21,863 nt of DNA from a virus. The DNA is taken from the IMG/VR virus record IMGVR_UViG_3300037150_000008, positions 1 through 21,863 of that record; one strand, 5' to 3'. The notes under the pieces were generated by a model. That model did no database searches and was not told the DNA's origin. It saw only the letters and a list, made by a program, of their open reading frames with translations. A program made the translations under genes and the position numbers. Shown here one piece after another: positions 13,156 through 21,199 of this stretch. Positions within the stretch are counted from its first letter, which is position 1, and the number at the start of each line of letters is the position of its first letter.

Positions 13156-14943
13156 ATGGCAACAGTGATTGACAGCCTGATCGTCACCCTCGGACTTGAC
13201 AGTAAAGACGTTGACGCAAAGGCTCCCGGTGTACGCAATAAGCTCGCCGATCTGGAAAAGTCCGCATCGAAGACCGAGCATGGCGTAAAGGGAATCGGCA
13301 CTGCATCTAAAGGAACTGCATCTGAGCTTACAGTATTATCCGCAAAACTAGGTTCATTCCTCGCTGTTCTCGGCGGGACCGCGGCTGTCCGTGCGTTCGT
13401 CAAAGACACCATTGAGACGAATACTCAGCTTTACTTTCTCTCTCGCAATTTGGAGATGAACACGCAAAAGCTCTTTGCGTGGGGAGCGGCAGCGCAAGAG
13501 ATTGGCGGAAGCAAGGGTTCGATTCAGAATTTCATGCGGACTATCGCGGGGATGCCGGGAGAATTGCTGATCGGGAAGATGCCTCAACTGCTTCCGCTCT
13601 TTGCACGCCTGGGCATAAACTTTCGTGAGCCGTTCGATCAGATCATGGTGGATCTGTCGAAACGATTCGCAGGCATGGACCGCAAGGTTGCTTTCAGCTT
13701 CGGCATGGCGAGCGGAATCCCCGAAGATGTGATGAACCTGATTTTGCAAGGGCCAGGAGCTATGCAGGGGGCACTGGCAAGAACAAAGGGATTCGGACCT
13801 ACGGGGAAAGAGGCCGAGTCGGCGGCACAGTTGAAACTCCGCTTTACTGATCTGGAATTGTTGATTGTCAAGATCGGCTATGACCTGCTCTACAAGGTCA
13901 CGCCGCACCTTGAGAAGTTTCTCGACATTCTCCAGAAGATCGGAGTTTGGGCGCAGCGTCACGAGAAGATTGTAGCTATCATTGCCGGGGTTGCAGCGGG
14001 CCTGCTTGCTATTGCCGGACTCGCCGGGGCTATCGGTGCCGTGTCGCTCGCATGGACGGCTCTATCGGGCGCTTTTGTAGCCGCGCTGCCAGTTCTTGCT
14101 GTAGTTGGGATTGTTGCGGCGCTCGGAGCCGCGATTCTGCTCCTTTGGCAGGATTACAAGGTGTGGTCCGAGGGCGGAAAATCCCTGTTCAACTGGGGGG
14201 ATTTCGCGGAGGGGATCGATGTCTGTTCCACTGCGTTTGACGGACTCGCGGACAAGATCGAAAAAGCTACCGACAGATACGGGAAATGGTTGAAGTCTCA
14301 TGGAATTGATTTGCCTGCCATAGGATCGGCGATAGGCGGAGTCATCACTGGAAGCAGTGCGGCTGCTAATGGGCAGGCATTGCGTAAAAAGTTCGATGTA
14401 TTCATGGCGACGCATTCCGATAAAACCCTTTCCCAAGATGCGATAAACGGGTTTATCCTTCATGCGATTTATGAGGGAGAGGGTTTTTACGATTACTCTA
14501 AAGGGCAAAACATACCCCAGAGAGCGCACAACCCCGGAGACATAGAGTACGGGGATTTCGCAAAATCGCACGGAGCTACGGGTTACGTTCTCGCCCAAGG
14601 TGGTAAGAAGATTGCCACCTTTGCTAATGACGATATTGGTAAAGCCGCAGCCCGGGCTCTGCTTGGCACTAAAGGGTATGCGAGTCTTTCTCCAGAACAG
14701 AAACTTTCTAGGTGGCAAACAGGTTCCTCATTATTAAACGGCGTCTCGAATGCTTCCAGGGTTCCGGCTTCGGTGTCTTCGGCGACAAATACGAGTAGTA
14801 CCAGCAACGACAACAGCAAGGTAACACACATCGGAACGATCAATATGAGCAATCCAGCCGGAAGCTCTGCCATGACGCCTTCGATGGTGCGCGGGATGGA
14901 TTGGAACACGCTTTTAACGCAACAGAACTTTGGACTTTACTGA
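13156..14943 (+). CDS. Tail tape measure protein with lysin-like C-terminal domain
   Basis: A 595-aa protein. The N-terminal ~250 residues are helical and charged (DSLIVTLGLDSKDVDAKAPG, typical of tape measures, then NTQLYFLSRNLEMN and GMPGELLIGKMP). Residues 271-331 are a long hydrophobic block (IVAIIAGVAAGLLAIAGLAG...), thought to enter the inner membrane during injection. Residues about 430-525 form a separate domain with AIYEGEGFYDYSKGQ, RAHNPGDIEYGDF and a Gly/Ala-rich end, resembling the R-x-N-NPGN peptidoglycan-degrading domains sometimes carried by tape measures; E440 or E442 could be catalytic. That part is visibly more AT-rich than the rest. A Ser/Thr linker (532-555) follows. The protein sets tail length; the ATG follows GAGAGGGAG. 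It ends in TGATG shared with the next gene. Confidence 0.85.
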   Translation: MATVIDSLIVTLGLDSKDVDAKAPGVRNKLADLEKSASKTEHGVKGIGTASKGTASELTVLSAKLGSFLAVLGGTAAVRAFVKDTIETNTQLYFLSRNLEMNTQKLFAWGAAAQEIGGSKGSIQNFMRTIAGMPGELLIGKMPQLLPLFARLGINFREPFDQIMVDLSKRFAGMDRKVAFSFGMASGIPEDVMNLILQGPGAMQGALARTKGFGPTGKEAESAAQLKLRFTDLELLIVKIGYDLLYKVTPHLEKFLDILQKIGVWAQRHEKIVAIIAGVAAGLLAIAGLAGAIGAVSLAWTALSGAFVAALPVLAVVGIVAALGAAILLLWQDYKVWSEGGKSLFNWGDFAEGIDVCSTAFDGLADKIEKATDRYGKWLKSHGIDLPAIGSAIGGVITGSSAAANGQALRKKFDVFMATHSDKTLSQDAINGFILHAIYEGEGFYDYSKGQNIPQRAHNPGDIEYGDFAKSHGATGYVLAQGGKKIATFANDDIGKAAARALLGTKGYASLSPEQKLSRWQTGSSLLNGVSNASRVPASVSSATNTSSTSNDNSKVTHIGTINMSNPAGSSAMTPSMVRGMDWNTLLTQQNFGLY

Positions 14944-15656
14944 TGCCGCTGATACCCTATCCGTCGGTCCCGAACTATCCTGGTGTGCCAGCGATTCCCC
15001 GAACCGCGCCCGGATCGCCGAGTATCAATATCAGCATCGCGCCTGCTGCAGAATGGGTAAACCAATCGCCGGGAGAATTGCCGTGGGGAATCTTCACTTT
15101 AGCAAATGAGCCCGTCTATACGCCAACAGACGGCGGAACGCTTTCCGTTCTATCGTTCGGGTTTATGCGCTCGATGCAAGTCAGCGATTTCCCGATTGAA
15201 GCGAACAATGTAAGTCAGGGAGCATCTTTTGCGAGTTTCAATAAAGTTTTCGTTCCATCAAATCCAGTTGTCACTTTAGCTCTCAGCGGTACTGAGGGTG
15301 AGAAAATAGCCTTTCTTGCTGCGATTGATGCGGCCTGCCAGTCAACTTCTCTCTACAATGTCTACACCCCAGATGCTTCATATAGTGGATCGCAGGGGGC
15401 TTGCACGATAGAGCGGTACAGTTACCAGCGCACGGCCACGCATGGCGCTACCATGCTGATCGTAGAAGTATCACTCAAGCAGATTTTACAGGTCACGGCG
15501 GCGCTGAGCAATGTGGCAAATGGAACGACTGCGATTACTTCGCCGCAATCCCCAAGCGCAACGTCTCAGGTGAGCAACGGAATCACGCAGCCTTCTACGC
15601 CTCCTACTTCATGGCTGGCACAGATATTTGGGGGCGGCACGGTGGGAGTCAAGTAA
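14943..15656 (+). CDS. Baseplate/tail-end protein, 237 aa
   Basis: A 237-aa protein with a proline-rich start (MPLIPYPSVPNYPGVPAIPR), a segment ELPWGIFTLANEPVYTP, then VLSFGFMRSMQVSDFPIEAN, a KVFVPSNPVVTLALSG strand pair, a helix FLAAIDAACQSTSLYNVYTP and the closing IERYSYQRTATHGATMLIVEV strand. I recall this order from uncharacterised baseplate proteins coded right after the tape measure in simple myophages, where a gp48/54-like tube-initiator role is plausible. The C-terminus is a Ser/Thr/Gln-rich tail. The ATG at 14943 overlaps the tape measure TGA; a start at 14901 would overlap more and has no ribosome site. Confidence 0.72.
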   Translation: MPLIPYPSVPNYPGVPAIPRTAPGSPSINISIAPAAEWVNQSPGELPWGIFTLANEPVYTPTDGGTLSVLSFGFMRSMQVSDFPIEANNVSQGASFASFNKVFVPSNPVVTLALSGTEGEKIAFLAAIDAACQSTSLYNVYTPDASYSGSQGACTIERYSYQRTATHGATMLIVEVSLKQILQVTAALSNVANGTTAITSPQSPSATSQVSNGITQPSTPPTSWLAQIFGGGTVGVK

Positions 15657-15979
15657 TGCAGCAGATCGTTCTTCAATCCGTGCCTTCACAGCAGACACAG
15701 GTTGTGCTTGATGCACAGTCATGCTCTATTTCTGTGTATGTGAAAAACCAATGTATGTTCTTTGACTTGGCTGTGAATGGGACGCAGATCGCTTACGCCG
15801 TGCAATGCAAAAACCTCGTATCGCTTGTGTCTACATCCTACCTTGGATTTTCGGGATGGATGGTCTTTTTCGATACGCAGGGAACGGATGATCCCGTTTA
15901 CACTGGGCTCGGTACGCGCTGGGTTTTGCTCTATCTCGACTCAGCAGACTTGGAGGCGTTCAATGGGATCGGCTCCTAG
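15656..15979 (+). CDS. Baseplate plug protein (Pam3 plug family)
   Basis: A 107-aa protein that fits the baseplate plug family first recognised in cyanophage Pam3: QIVLQSVPSQQTQVVLDAQS at the N-terminus, alternating strands (CSISVYVKNQCMFFDLAVNG), a VSLVSTSYLGFSGWMVFF middle and the closing DPVYTGLGTRWVLLYLDSAD. It probably blocks or stabilises the tube end at the baseplate. The ATG at 15656 overlaps the previous TAA (TAATG). The end overlaps the hub gene by 17 bases, and GGAGG inside this gene (about 15953) serves that start. Confidence 0.78.
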   Translation: MQQIVLQSVPSQQTQVVLDAQSCSISVYVKNQCMFFDLAVNGTQIAYAVQCKNLVSLVSTSYLGFSGWMVFFDTQGTDDPVYTGLGTRWVLLYLDSADLEAFNGIGS

Positions 15980-16907
15980 TTCTTTCCAAAACACGAAAGC
16001 ATTAAGGTTTATTTTCACACTGGCGAACGGATCACTGTTTTCCTCTGGCGGGCAAACGGGAAACACGATTACTCTTGAAGGATTACGCGCCTCAGTTTAC
16101 ATCGACAATGCGGGCGGAGCGATGATGGGGACGCTTCGGGCGCAAATATTCGGCGTGACGGCAAGCGACATGAACACGCTAACCAGCATGCTATGGGACG
16201 ACTTGGTTGTGAGTTCTTCGGGATCGTCGTTTGCGTTTAACTCGATTCAGGTGTTTGCTATTGACGGGACACAGCAAACTCTTGTCTATAACGGAGACAT
16301 TCTGAATTGTTGGGGCGTCTATACCTCGATGCCAAACGCGTATCTCTACGTCGAAGCGCAGATCGGTTACTCCGCACTTGTGCAGCCCGTAGCTCCTCTC
16401 AGCATCGCAGCGAATACCGATGTGGCAACAGTCATGCAGCAGATCGCCTTCGGCATGGGATATCAGTTTGAGAATAACGGAGTGAATATCGCGGTGGCCA
16501 AAGGTTCCTACTGGGGAAACACTCTAATGGAGCAGGCCCGCTCACTCATGCAAGCATACAAATTTTGGATGTATCTCGACAGCACAAAGCCTAATACGCT
16601 AGCGATTTCTCCTTACGGGCAAGCTCGCAATACGGCGGTTCCTCTCATTTCTCCGCAGACCGGATTGGAAGGCTACCCGATATTCAACAGTACCGGAGTC
16701 AATTTCGAGACGCTATTCAATCCTGCCATCACCTTTGGGGGCGCGGTTCAAATAGCTCAGACTGATCAAAATGTTCCAAAGGCGAACGGGACTTGGATCG
16801 TGGTTTCGATGTCGCATCAGCTTTCAAGCCAGACGCCTGGCGGTTCATGGAAGACAACGGTTAATGCTGTATCGCCGACGACCGGCGCGCCGCAAGTGGG
16901 GGCATGA
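15963..16907 (+). CDS. Baseplate hub protein (gp27-like)
   Basis: A 314-aa protein in the hub slot between plug and spike. It has a beta-rich N-terminal half (FIFTLANGSLFSSGGQTGN, then LRAQIFGVTASDMNTLTSML) and IQVFAIDGTQQTLVYNGDIL, the strand-turn pattern of gp27/gpD-like hub domains. A middle part has SIAANTDVATVMQQIAFGMG and VAKGSYWGNTLMEQARSLM, and the end has GTWIVVSMSHQLSSQTPGG. Hub proteins form a trimeric ring linking tube and spike. The ATG at 15963 follows GGAGG at good distance. The stop overlaps the ATGATG start of the spike gene. Confidence 0.75.
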   Translation: MGSAPSSFQNTKALRFIFTLANGSLFSSGGQTGNTITLEGLRASVYIDNAGGAMMGTLRAQIFGVTASDMNTLTSMLWDDLVVSSSGSSFAFNSIQVFAIDGTQQTLVYNGDILNCWGVYTSMPNAYLYVEAQIGYSALVQPVAPLSIAANTDVATVMQQIAFGMGYQFENNGVNIAVAKGSYWGNTLMEQARSLMQAYKFWMYLDSTKPNTLAISPYGQARNTAVPLISPQTGLEGYPIFNSTGVNFETLFNPAITFGGAVQIAQTDQNVPKANGTWIVVSMSHQLSSQTPGGSWKTTVNAVSPTTGAPQVGA

Positions 16908-17602
16908 TGGGATCAGTTACCAATCCGGCGGGAATGTTGCAACCCTCGACGCTATGGGGAGTACACAATAATCTCGCGTTCATCATTCAACAGGCACTCT
17001 CTAAGGTGCAGACGGCGACGGTCGTCAAGGTCATTGCCTGCTCAAATGACGGCGGTGTGTCCCCTGTTGGCACGGTCGATGTGCAGATTCTAGTGAACCA
17101 GATCAGCGGGCAAAAGGTCGCCACTCCTCACGTAACAATGTACGGGCTTCCCTACCTACGCATCCAGGGCGGAGCGAATGCGGTAATTATTGACCCGCAA
17201 CCAGGAGACATTGGCATTGCAGTTTTTGCGAGCCGCGATATTACGACCGTAAAAAGCACTAAAGCGCAGGCCAACCCCGGAAGTTTCAGGATGCACGACT
17301 TTGCGGACGGGATGTATCTGGGCGGCCTGTTAAATGGAGTGCCCAGCCAGTACGTCCAGTTTGGCTCAGGAGGCGTCACGGTCGTTTCTCCTGGTACTAT
17401 CACCCTTCAGGCTCCAAATATCGTCCTACAGGGCGCTGTGGCCCAAAGCGGGGGTAATGTGACCATGGCGGAAGACCTGACGGTAGGCGGAGACGTTGTG
17501 GCTGATCTCACCGGCAGCACGTTTGATGGAATCCCGTTTGCAACTCACAAACATACAGGGGTAACATCGGGTAGTGGAAACACTGGAGGGCCAATAGCAT
17601 GA
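16904..17602 (+). CDS. Baseplate central spike, Gp138-N/gpV-like, with HxH tip
   Basis: A 232-aa membrane-piercing spike. Residues about 30-150 match the Gp138 N-terminal OB-fold: a helix LAFIIQQALSKVQTATVVKV, VDVQILVNQI, a PYLRIQGGANAVIIDPQPGD turn and IGIAVFASRDITTVK. Residues 150-205 are a beta-helix-like shaft (VQFGSGGVTVVSPGTITLQA). The end has FATHKHTGVTSGSGNTGGP with H215-x-H217, the residues that bind a metal ion at the tip of gpV and gp138 spikes. It would act as the tail point that perforates the host outer membrane. ATG at 16904 and 16907 are both possible starts; the stop overlaps the gp25-like ATG. Confidence 0.86.
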   Translation: MMGSVTNPAGMLQPSTLWGVHNNLAFIIQQALSKVQTATVVKVIACSNDGGVSPVGTVDVQILVNQISGQKVATPHVTMYGLPYLRIQGGANAVIIDPQPGDIGIAVFASRDITTVKSTKAQANPGSFRMHDFADGMYLGGLLNGVPSQYVQFGSGGVTVVSPGTITLQAPNIVLQGAVAQSGGNVTMAEDLTVGGDVVADLTGSTFDGIPFATHKHTGVTSGSGNTGGPIA

Positions 17603-17961
17603 GTTCGCCCCTTAATACGCTGCTTTTGGACAATTTGGCCTGGGACTTGGTTCTCGACTCTAATGGCGACATTGCGCTTGCGGCTCCTCCCTATGCCGTT
17701 GCTCAGGACGTGGCAAGTGCAATACGGCTGTTTTTAGGGGAGCTTTGGTACGACACGACCCAAGGCGTGGCCTATTGGCAGCAACTTTTAGGCCAGAATC
17801 CTGCTACATCTCAGATCGCGGCGGCATTCAATAAAGCGGCTTTGACAGTACCGGGAGTGGCCACGGCAAATACGGTCATTACCTCGATTGTGGGCCGCAA
17901 AGTAAGCGGGCAAGTGCAATTTACTACCAGCGACAGAACCGGCACTACGGTGAACTTCTGA
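17599..17961 (+). CDS. Baseplate wedge protein, gp25/gpW-like
   Basis: A 120-aa protein of the gp25 family, the wedge subunit that also initiates sheath assembly. Typical elements are LDNLAWDLVLDSNGDIALA at the start, VAQDVASAIRLFLGELWYDT followed by GVAYWQQLLG (the conserved loop of this family), IAAAFNKAALTVPGV and strands to the end (GRKVSGQVQFTTSD). ATGA overlaps the spike stop. The TGA overlaps the ATG of the GIY-YIG gene, so the homing gene is translationally joined to it. In phages without the insertion, the J-like gene would follow directly. Confidence 0.85.
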   Translation: MSSPLNTLLLDNLAWDLVLDSNGDIALAAPPYAVAQDVASAIRLFLGELWYDTTQGVAYWQQLLGQNPATSQIAAAFNKAALTVPGVATANTVITSIVGRKVSGQVQFTTSDRTGTTVNF

Positions 17962-18545
17962 TGAGCGGACACATCTACCTAATCCGAAACCTCGTGAATG
18001 GCAAGGGCTACGTCGGACAGACCGTGACGCTAGTTCCACGCAGGTTTGACAGACATAGGTACAGCGCCAATCAAGGAAGTGGGGATGCCCTCCATCGCGC
18101 CATGCGAAAATATGGGGTTGAGAACTTCTCTGTAACGGAAGTTTTATCCTGCGATCCTCTTTTGCTGAACGATCTTGAAAGGCACTACATCAGATTCTAC
18201 GGTACGCACGCTGTCCTTGGGCATGGCTACAATCTTACAGAAGGTGGAGACGGTTCTCCTGGTTCTGTTCCAACGACAGAGCAGAGAGAGAAAATGTCTA
18301 TTGCACATAAGGGGAAAACGATACCGAAGGAGCAAAGAGACAAGATTTCTGCTGCGTTAAAAGGCAGGGTGGTTTCAAAGGAAACCGCAGCGAGAATATC
18401 GGCAGCAAAAAAAGGTAAAAAGAACTCTACTGAGCATAAGTCTCATATGGCCGAAGCAAGAAGAGGTAAACATCATTCTAAGGAAACAAAACTTAGAATG
18501 AGAACAGCGCAAACAGAGCGTAGAAGGAGAGAAAATGTCAACTAG
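17961..18545 (+). CDS. GIY-YIG homing endonuclease with NUMOD3 repeats
   Basis: A 194-aa free-standing homing endonuclease. The GIY-YIG domain covers residues 1-95: IYLIRN (5-10) and KGYVGQT (15-21) are the two signature strands, R28 and R31 the basic helix, E73 in DLERHYIRFYG the likely metal-binding Glu, and N91 in YNLTEGGDGSPG. Residues 106-187 hold five NUMOD3 DNA-binding repeats at a 17-residue period, such as EQREKMSIAHKGK, EQRDKISAALKGR and ETAARISAAKKGK. Base use is more A/G-rich than in the baseplate genes, a sign of transfer. The gene sits exactly between the gp25-like and J-like genes, starting inside the TGATG and ending ten bases into the J gene; GGAGA within it (18530-18534) supplies that gene's ribosome site. 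Confidence 0.9.
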   Translation: MSGHIYLIRNLVNGKGYVGQTVTLVPRRFDRHRYSANQGSGDALHRAMRKYGVENFSVTEVLSCDPLLLNDLERHYIRFYGTHAVLGHGYNLTEGGDGSPGSVPTTEQREKMSIAHKGKTIPKEQRDKISAALKGRVVSKETAARISAAKKGKKNSTEHKSHMAEARRGKHHSKETKLRMRTAQTERRRRENVN

Positions 18546-19746
18546 CGTGCCTCCTATAGTCTTTACCGCGCAGGGTATTGTGTTGCCCACTGACGCGGCA
18601 ATTCTGGCCGGGGTAATGGCAGACTACGACTCAGCTTTTGGCGGAGGTTTGGGGCAAGGATTGTCAACTCCCCAAGGACAACTGGCTTCTTCTGAATCTG
18701 CGATTATTTCAGATAAGAACTCGGCAATCGCCTATATATCCAATGCTGTCGATCCGCAATATGCTGAAGGCCGCTTCCAGGACGCAATCGGAAGAATCTA
18801 CTTCATGACGCGCAACCCGGCTTCTTCCACGGTCGTCATTGCTACCATCGGAGGCTTGCCGGGAACCTACATTCCCGCAGGTGCTCTTGCGCTGGATACC
18901 TCTCAGAACGTCTACCAGCTTCTAGGCGCGGTCACAATCGGTCCCGGGGGCACAGTCCCTGCCGAGTTCGCCAATGTCTCTACAGGGCCGATTCCATGCG
19001 TGGCGGGAAGCCTAACACAGCTTTATCAGACCGTGCCAGGATGGGATACGGTGACAAATTCGGCGGCTGGTATCCTTGGCTCGGATGTGGAGAGTTCACA
19101 AGCCTTTGAACTTCGCCGCCAGAACTCCGTTGCGCTTAACAGCCATGGAACGCCAGATGCTATTTTTGCAAACGTGTACGCCGTTGCTGGCGTGCTTGAT
19201 TGCTACGTGATTGACAACCCTTCAGGAAACACGGTGGACTATGGACCGACAAATTATCCGCTTGCCCCACACTCAATTTATGTTGCGGTCGTTGGCGGCT
19301 CGGCCAGCGCAATCGCACAAGCTATATGGAACGCCAAAGACGGCGGCTGCAACTACAATGGAAACACAACAGAAACCGTCTATGATACCCGCTACGCTGC
19401 CCCACAGCCCGCCTACGCGGTGACATTCGAGATACCGTCGCCTGTTCCGGTGTATTTCTCCGTAACCGTGACGAATGCGGTGGCACTCCCTTCCGACTAT
19501 GCGACTCTGATTCAAAACGCGATCATCGCACAATTTAACGGAGAGAACGGCAATACGCCTGCCGGAATTGCCGCGCTAATTCTGGCGCTCAGTTATACTG
19601 GGGCAATCTTTGCTGCGGTTCCAGGGCTTTCGCTCGTAAGCATTTTTGTTGGCCTGACGTCTTCGCCAACCGGATACGAAGCGGCAATGGGAATTGACCA
19701 GAAACCAACTCTGGACCTGAGTGGAATAACGGTGACTGCGATCTAG
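18535..19746 (+). CDS. Baseplate J-like wedge protein (Mu gp47-like)
   Basis: A 403-aa baseplate wedge subunit of the gpJ/gp47 family. The N-terminus has VPPIVFTAQGIVLPTDAAIL, then STPQGQLASSESAIISDKNS and DPQYAEGRFQDAIGRIYFM, the conserved opening in which a helix and the DxxEGxxLDxLGxIxxxxR-like motif occur. Later come AGALALDTSQNVYQ and SSQAFELRRQNSVALNSHGT, where the latter matches the conserved D-x-E-x-R-x-R-x-x pattern, then PVYFSVTVTN and IQNAIIAQFNGENGNTPA. It joins the wedge heterocomplex with the gp25-like and DUF2612 proteins. The start ATG overlaps the end of the homing endonuclease gene; GGAGA lies directly upstream inside it. Confidence 0.85.
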   Translation: MSTSVPPIVFTAQGIVLPTDAAILAGVMADYDSAFGGGLGQGLSTPQGQLASSESAIISDKNSAIAYISNAVDPQYAEGRFQDAIGRIYFMTRNPASSTVVIATIGGLPGTYIPAGALALDTSQNVYQLLGAVTIGPGGTVPAEFANVSTGPIPCVAGSLTQLYQTVPGWDTVTNSAAGILGSDVESSQAFELRRQNSVALNSHGTPDAIFANVYAVAGVLDCYVIDNPSGNTVDYGPTNYPLAPHSIYVAVVGGSASAIAQAIWNAKDGGCNYNGNTTETVYDTRYAAPQPAYAVTFEIPSPVPVYFSVTVTNAVALPSDYATLIQNAIIAQFNGENGNTPAGIAALILALSYTGAIFAAVPGLSLVSIFVGLTSSPTGYEAAMGIDQKPTLDLSGITVTAI

Positions 19747-19748
19747 TT

Positions 19749-20321
19749 ATGGAAAATGTTCTACAGTCCGCGATCAGCCAGTATGGGAACAGTCCGACGA
19801 TCCTTGCGCTCATCGAATCGTTTAACGCTGCCGTTGATCCCTCCAGCGATATAGACAACTTCTATGTGTGGGTTTGGGATGTGGCAACGGCGCGAGGGTT
19901 CGGACTCGACGTATGGGGGCGCATCGTTGGAGTCACCAGAATGATTCCAACAAACCCAGTAACGATATTGACCGACGCACAGTTTCTTGAATTGATTCTG
20001 CTCAAGGCGCTTGCCAACATTTCACGGGACAGTTCGTATTCCATCAACACCTTGCTCATGGATTGGATGGCAGGGCGCGGACGGGCATACGTCAACGATC
20101 TAGGCAACATGGAAATCCGGTATATGTTCGAGTTTGTTCTAGCGCCGTTCGAGATTGATATTATTACTCAGAGCGGTATTTTCTTGCGACCAGCGGGCGT
20201 GGGCGGATGGATGGTTAACACCGCTCTCCCGGTTTTTGGATTCAAGGGAATGACGGACGGTGCGGCTCCATTTGGTCAAGCGCCATTTATGGGCGATGGA
20301 AATCCATTTGCTGTAGCGTGA
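19749..20321 (+). CDS. Baseplate protein, DUF2612 family
   Basis: A 190-aa protein matching DUF2612, a wedge-associated tail-end protein that follows gpJ-like genes in simple myophages. Recognised segments are SPTILALIESFNAAVDPSSD, FYVWVWDVATARGFGLDVWG, RIVGVTRM, FLELILLKALANISRDSSYS and INTLLMDWMAGRGRAYVNDL. The C-terminus, FGFKGMTDGAAPFGQAPFM, is the expected phenylalanine-rich end. It likely connects fibres to the baseplate, as gpI does in P2-like tails. It starts two bases after the J stop (TAG TT ATG) without a clear ribosome site and probably relies on reinitiation. Confidence 0.82.
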   Translation: MENVLQSAISQYGNSPTILALIESFNAAVDPSSDIDNFYVWVWDVATARGFGLDVWGRIVGVTRMIPTNPVTILTDAQFLELILLKALANISRDSSYSINTLLMDWMAGRGRAYVNDLGNMEIRYMFEFVLAPFEIDIITQSGIFLRPAGVGGWMVNTALPVFGFKGMTDGAAPFGQAPFMGDGNPFAVA

Positions 20322-20328
20322 GGGAACA

Positions 20329-21189
20329 ATGCAACTGAGCCAAGTACCAGTACAAATTGTTGAGGCCTGGGCAACGTCGGGGAGCAAGACAAACCCGATC
20401 CCCGTTCCATCTCAGGTCGGAATAACTCCCGGCGCGGCATCCTGGACTGACGGATTTCCGCCGCTTTGCGATACCCCGCTTATATCGGGTGGTATCCCGC
20501 CTTCGATGCAGGATATGAACGGCGGCCTATTCCAGATGTCAGCGGTTGACGTTTGGATGTGCGCGGGCGGCGGTTTCCCGTACAACTCTGCTTTTCAAAC
20601 AGCCATCGGCGGCTATCCGAAGGGCGCTCGTGTTCTCATGGCGAGCGGAAACGGCTATTGGGTAAGCACGGTGGATAACAACGTGACTGATCCAGACACA
20701 GGAGGCGCTGGATGGGCCAGTGCTGACGAGAATGCGATGACAGCTCTTACCGGCGATGTGACAGCTACCGGACCAGGAAGCGCAGCGGCGACACTGGCGT
20801 CAAGCGGTGTGACGGCTGGAAGCTATACGGAAGCAAATATTACCGTCGATGCAAAGGGGCGGGTTACGGCGGCAGCGAATGGGAATGGACTTAGCGGATT
20901 CACGTCTGGAAATAATGCCAACGGGTACTGGGTGAAAGACCCAACCGGACACATCCGCCAGTGGAGCAATAGCGTTGCCATAACAGGGCATCCGTCCTAT
21001 GTTCCCTTCCCAATTTCATTTGTAACCGCAGGCTCCATTAGCGTACAAATCAATGAAATTGGTCCAGATGGGACGTTCTATCAAATTTATCTTGATAGTG
21101 CAGCCATGCCAACTATTTCCGGCTTTACGATTGCCGGCGTTTCTTTTTCAGGGGCTCTTAGCCTTTGCTGGACAGCAGACGGTTACTAA
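20329..21189 (+). CDS. Tail fibre protein with gp53-like C-terminal domain
   Basis: A 286-aa fibre. Residues 1-130 are an N-terminal baseplate-attachment type domain (PVQIVEAWATSGSKTNPIPV, then GFPPLCDTPLISGGIPPSMQ and FQTAIGGYPKGARVLM). Residues 138-182 carry the fibre repeat pattern LTGDVTATGPGSAAATLASS, followed by VTAGSYTEANITVDAKGRVT, widespread in receptor-binding fibres. Residues 197-286 match the gp53-like fibre C-terminal domain (NGYWVKDPTGHIRQWSNS, YVPFPISFVTAGSISVQ, SGFTIAGVSFSG and the final aromatic WTADGY). It probably binds the host surface. GAGGGA lies six bases before the ATG. The TAA overlaps the AAGGAG of the next gene. Confidence 0.8.
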   Translation: MQLSQVPVQIVEAWATSGSKTNPIPVPSQVGITPGAASWTDGFPPLCDTPLISGGIPPSMQDMNGGLFQMSAVDVWMCAGGGFPYNSAFQTAIGGYPKGARVLMASGNGYWVSTVDNNVTDPDTGGAGWASADENAMTALTGDVTATGPGSAAATLASSGVTAGSYTEANITVDAKGRVTAAANGNGLSGFTSGNNANGYWVKDPTGHIRQWSNSVAITGHPSYVPFPISFVTAGSISVQINEIGPDGTFYQIYLDSAAMPTISGFTIAGVSFSGALSLCWTADGY

Positions 21190-21199
21190 GGAGATTGTC

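Noticed and set aside
18375-18545. Minus-strand frame opposite the NUMOD3 repeats
   Set aside because: It is a Ser/Phe/Cys-rich mirror of Lys/Arg codons, and the + strand gene has clear motifs.
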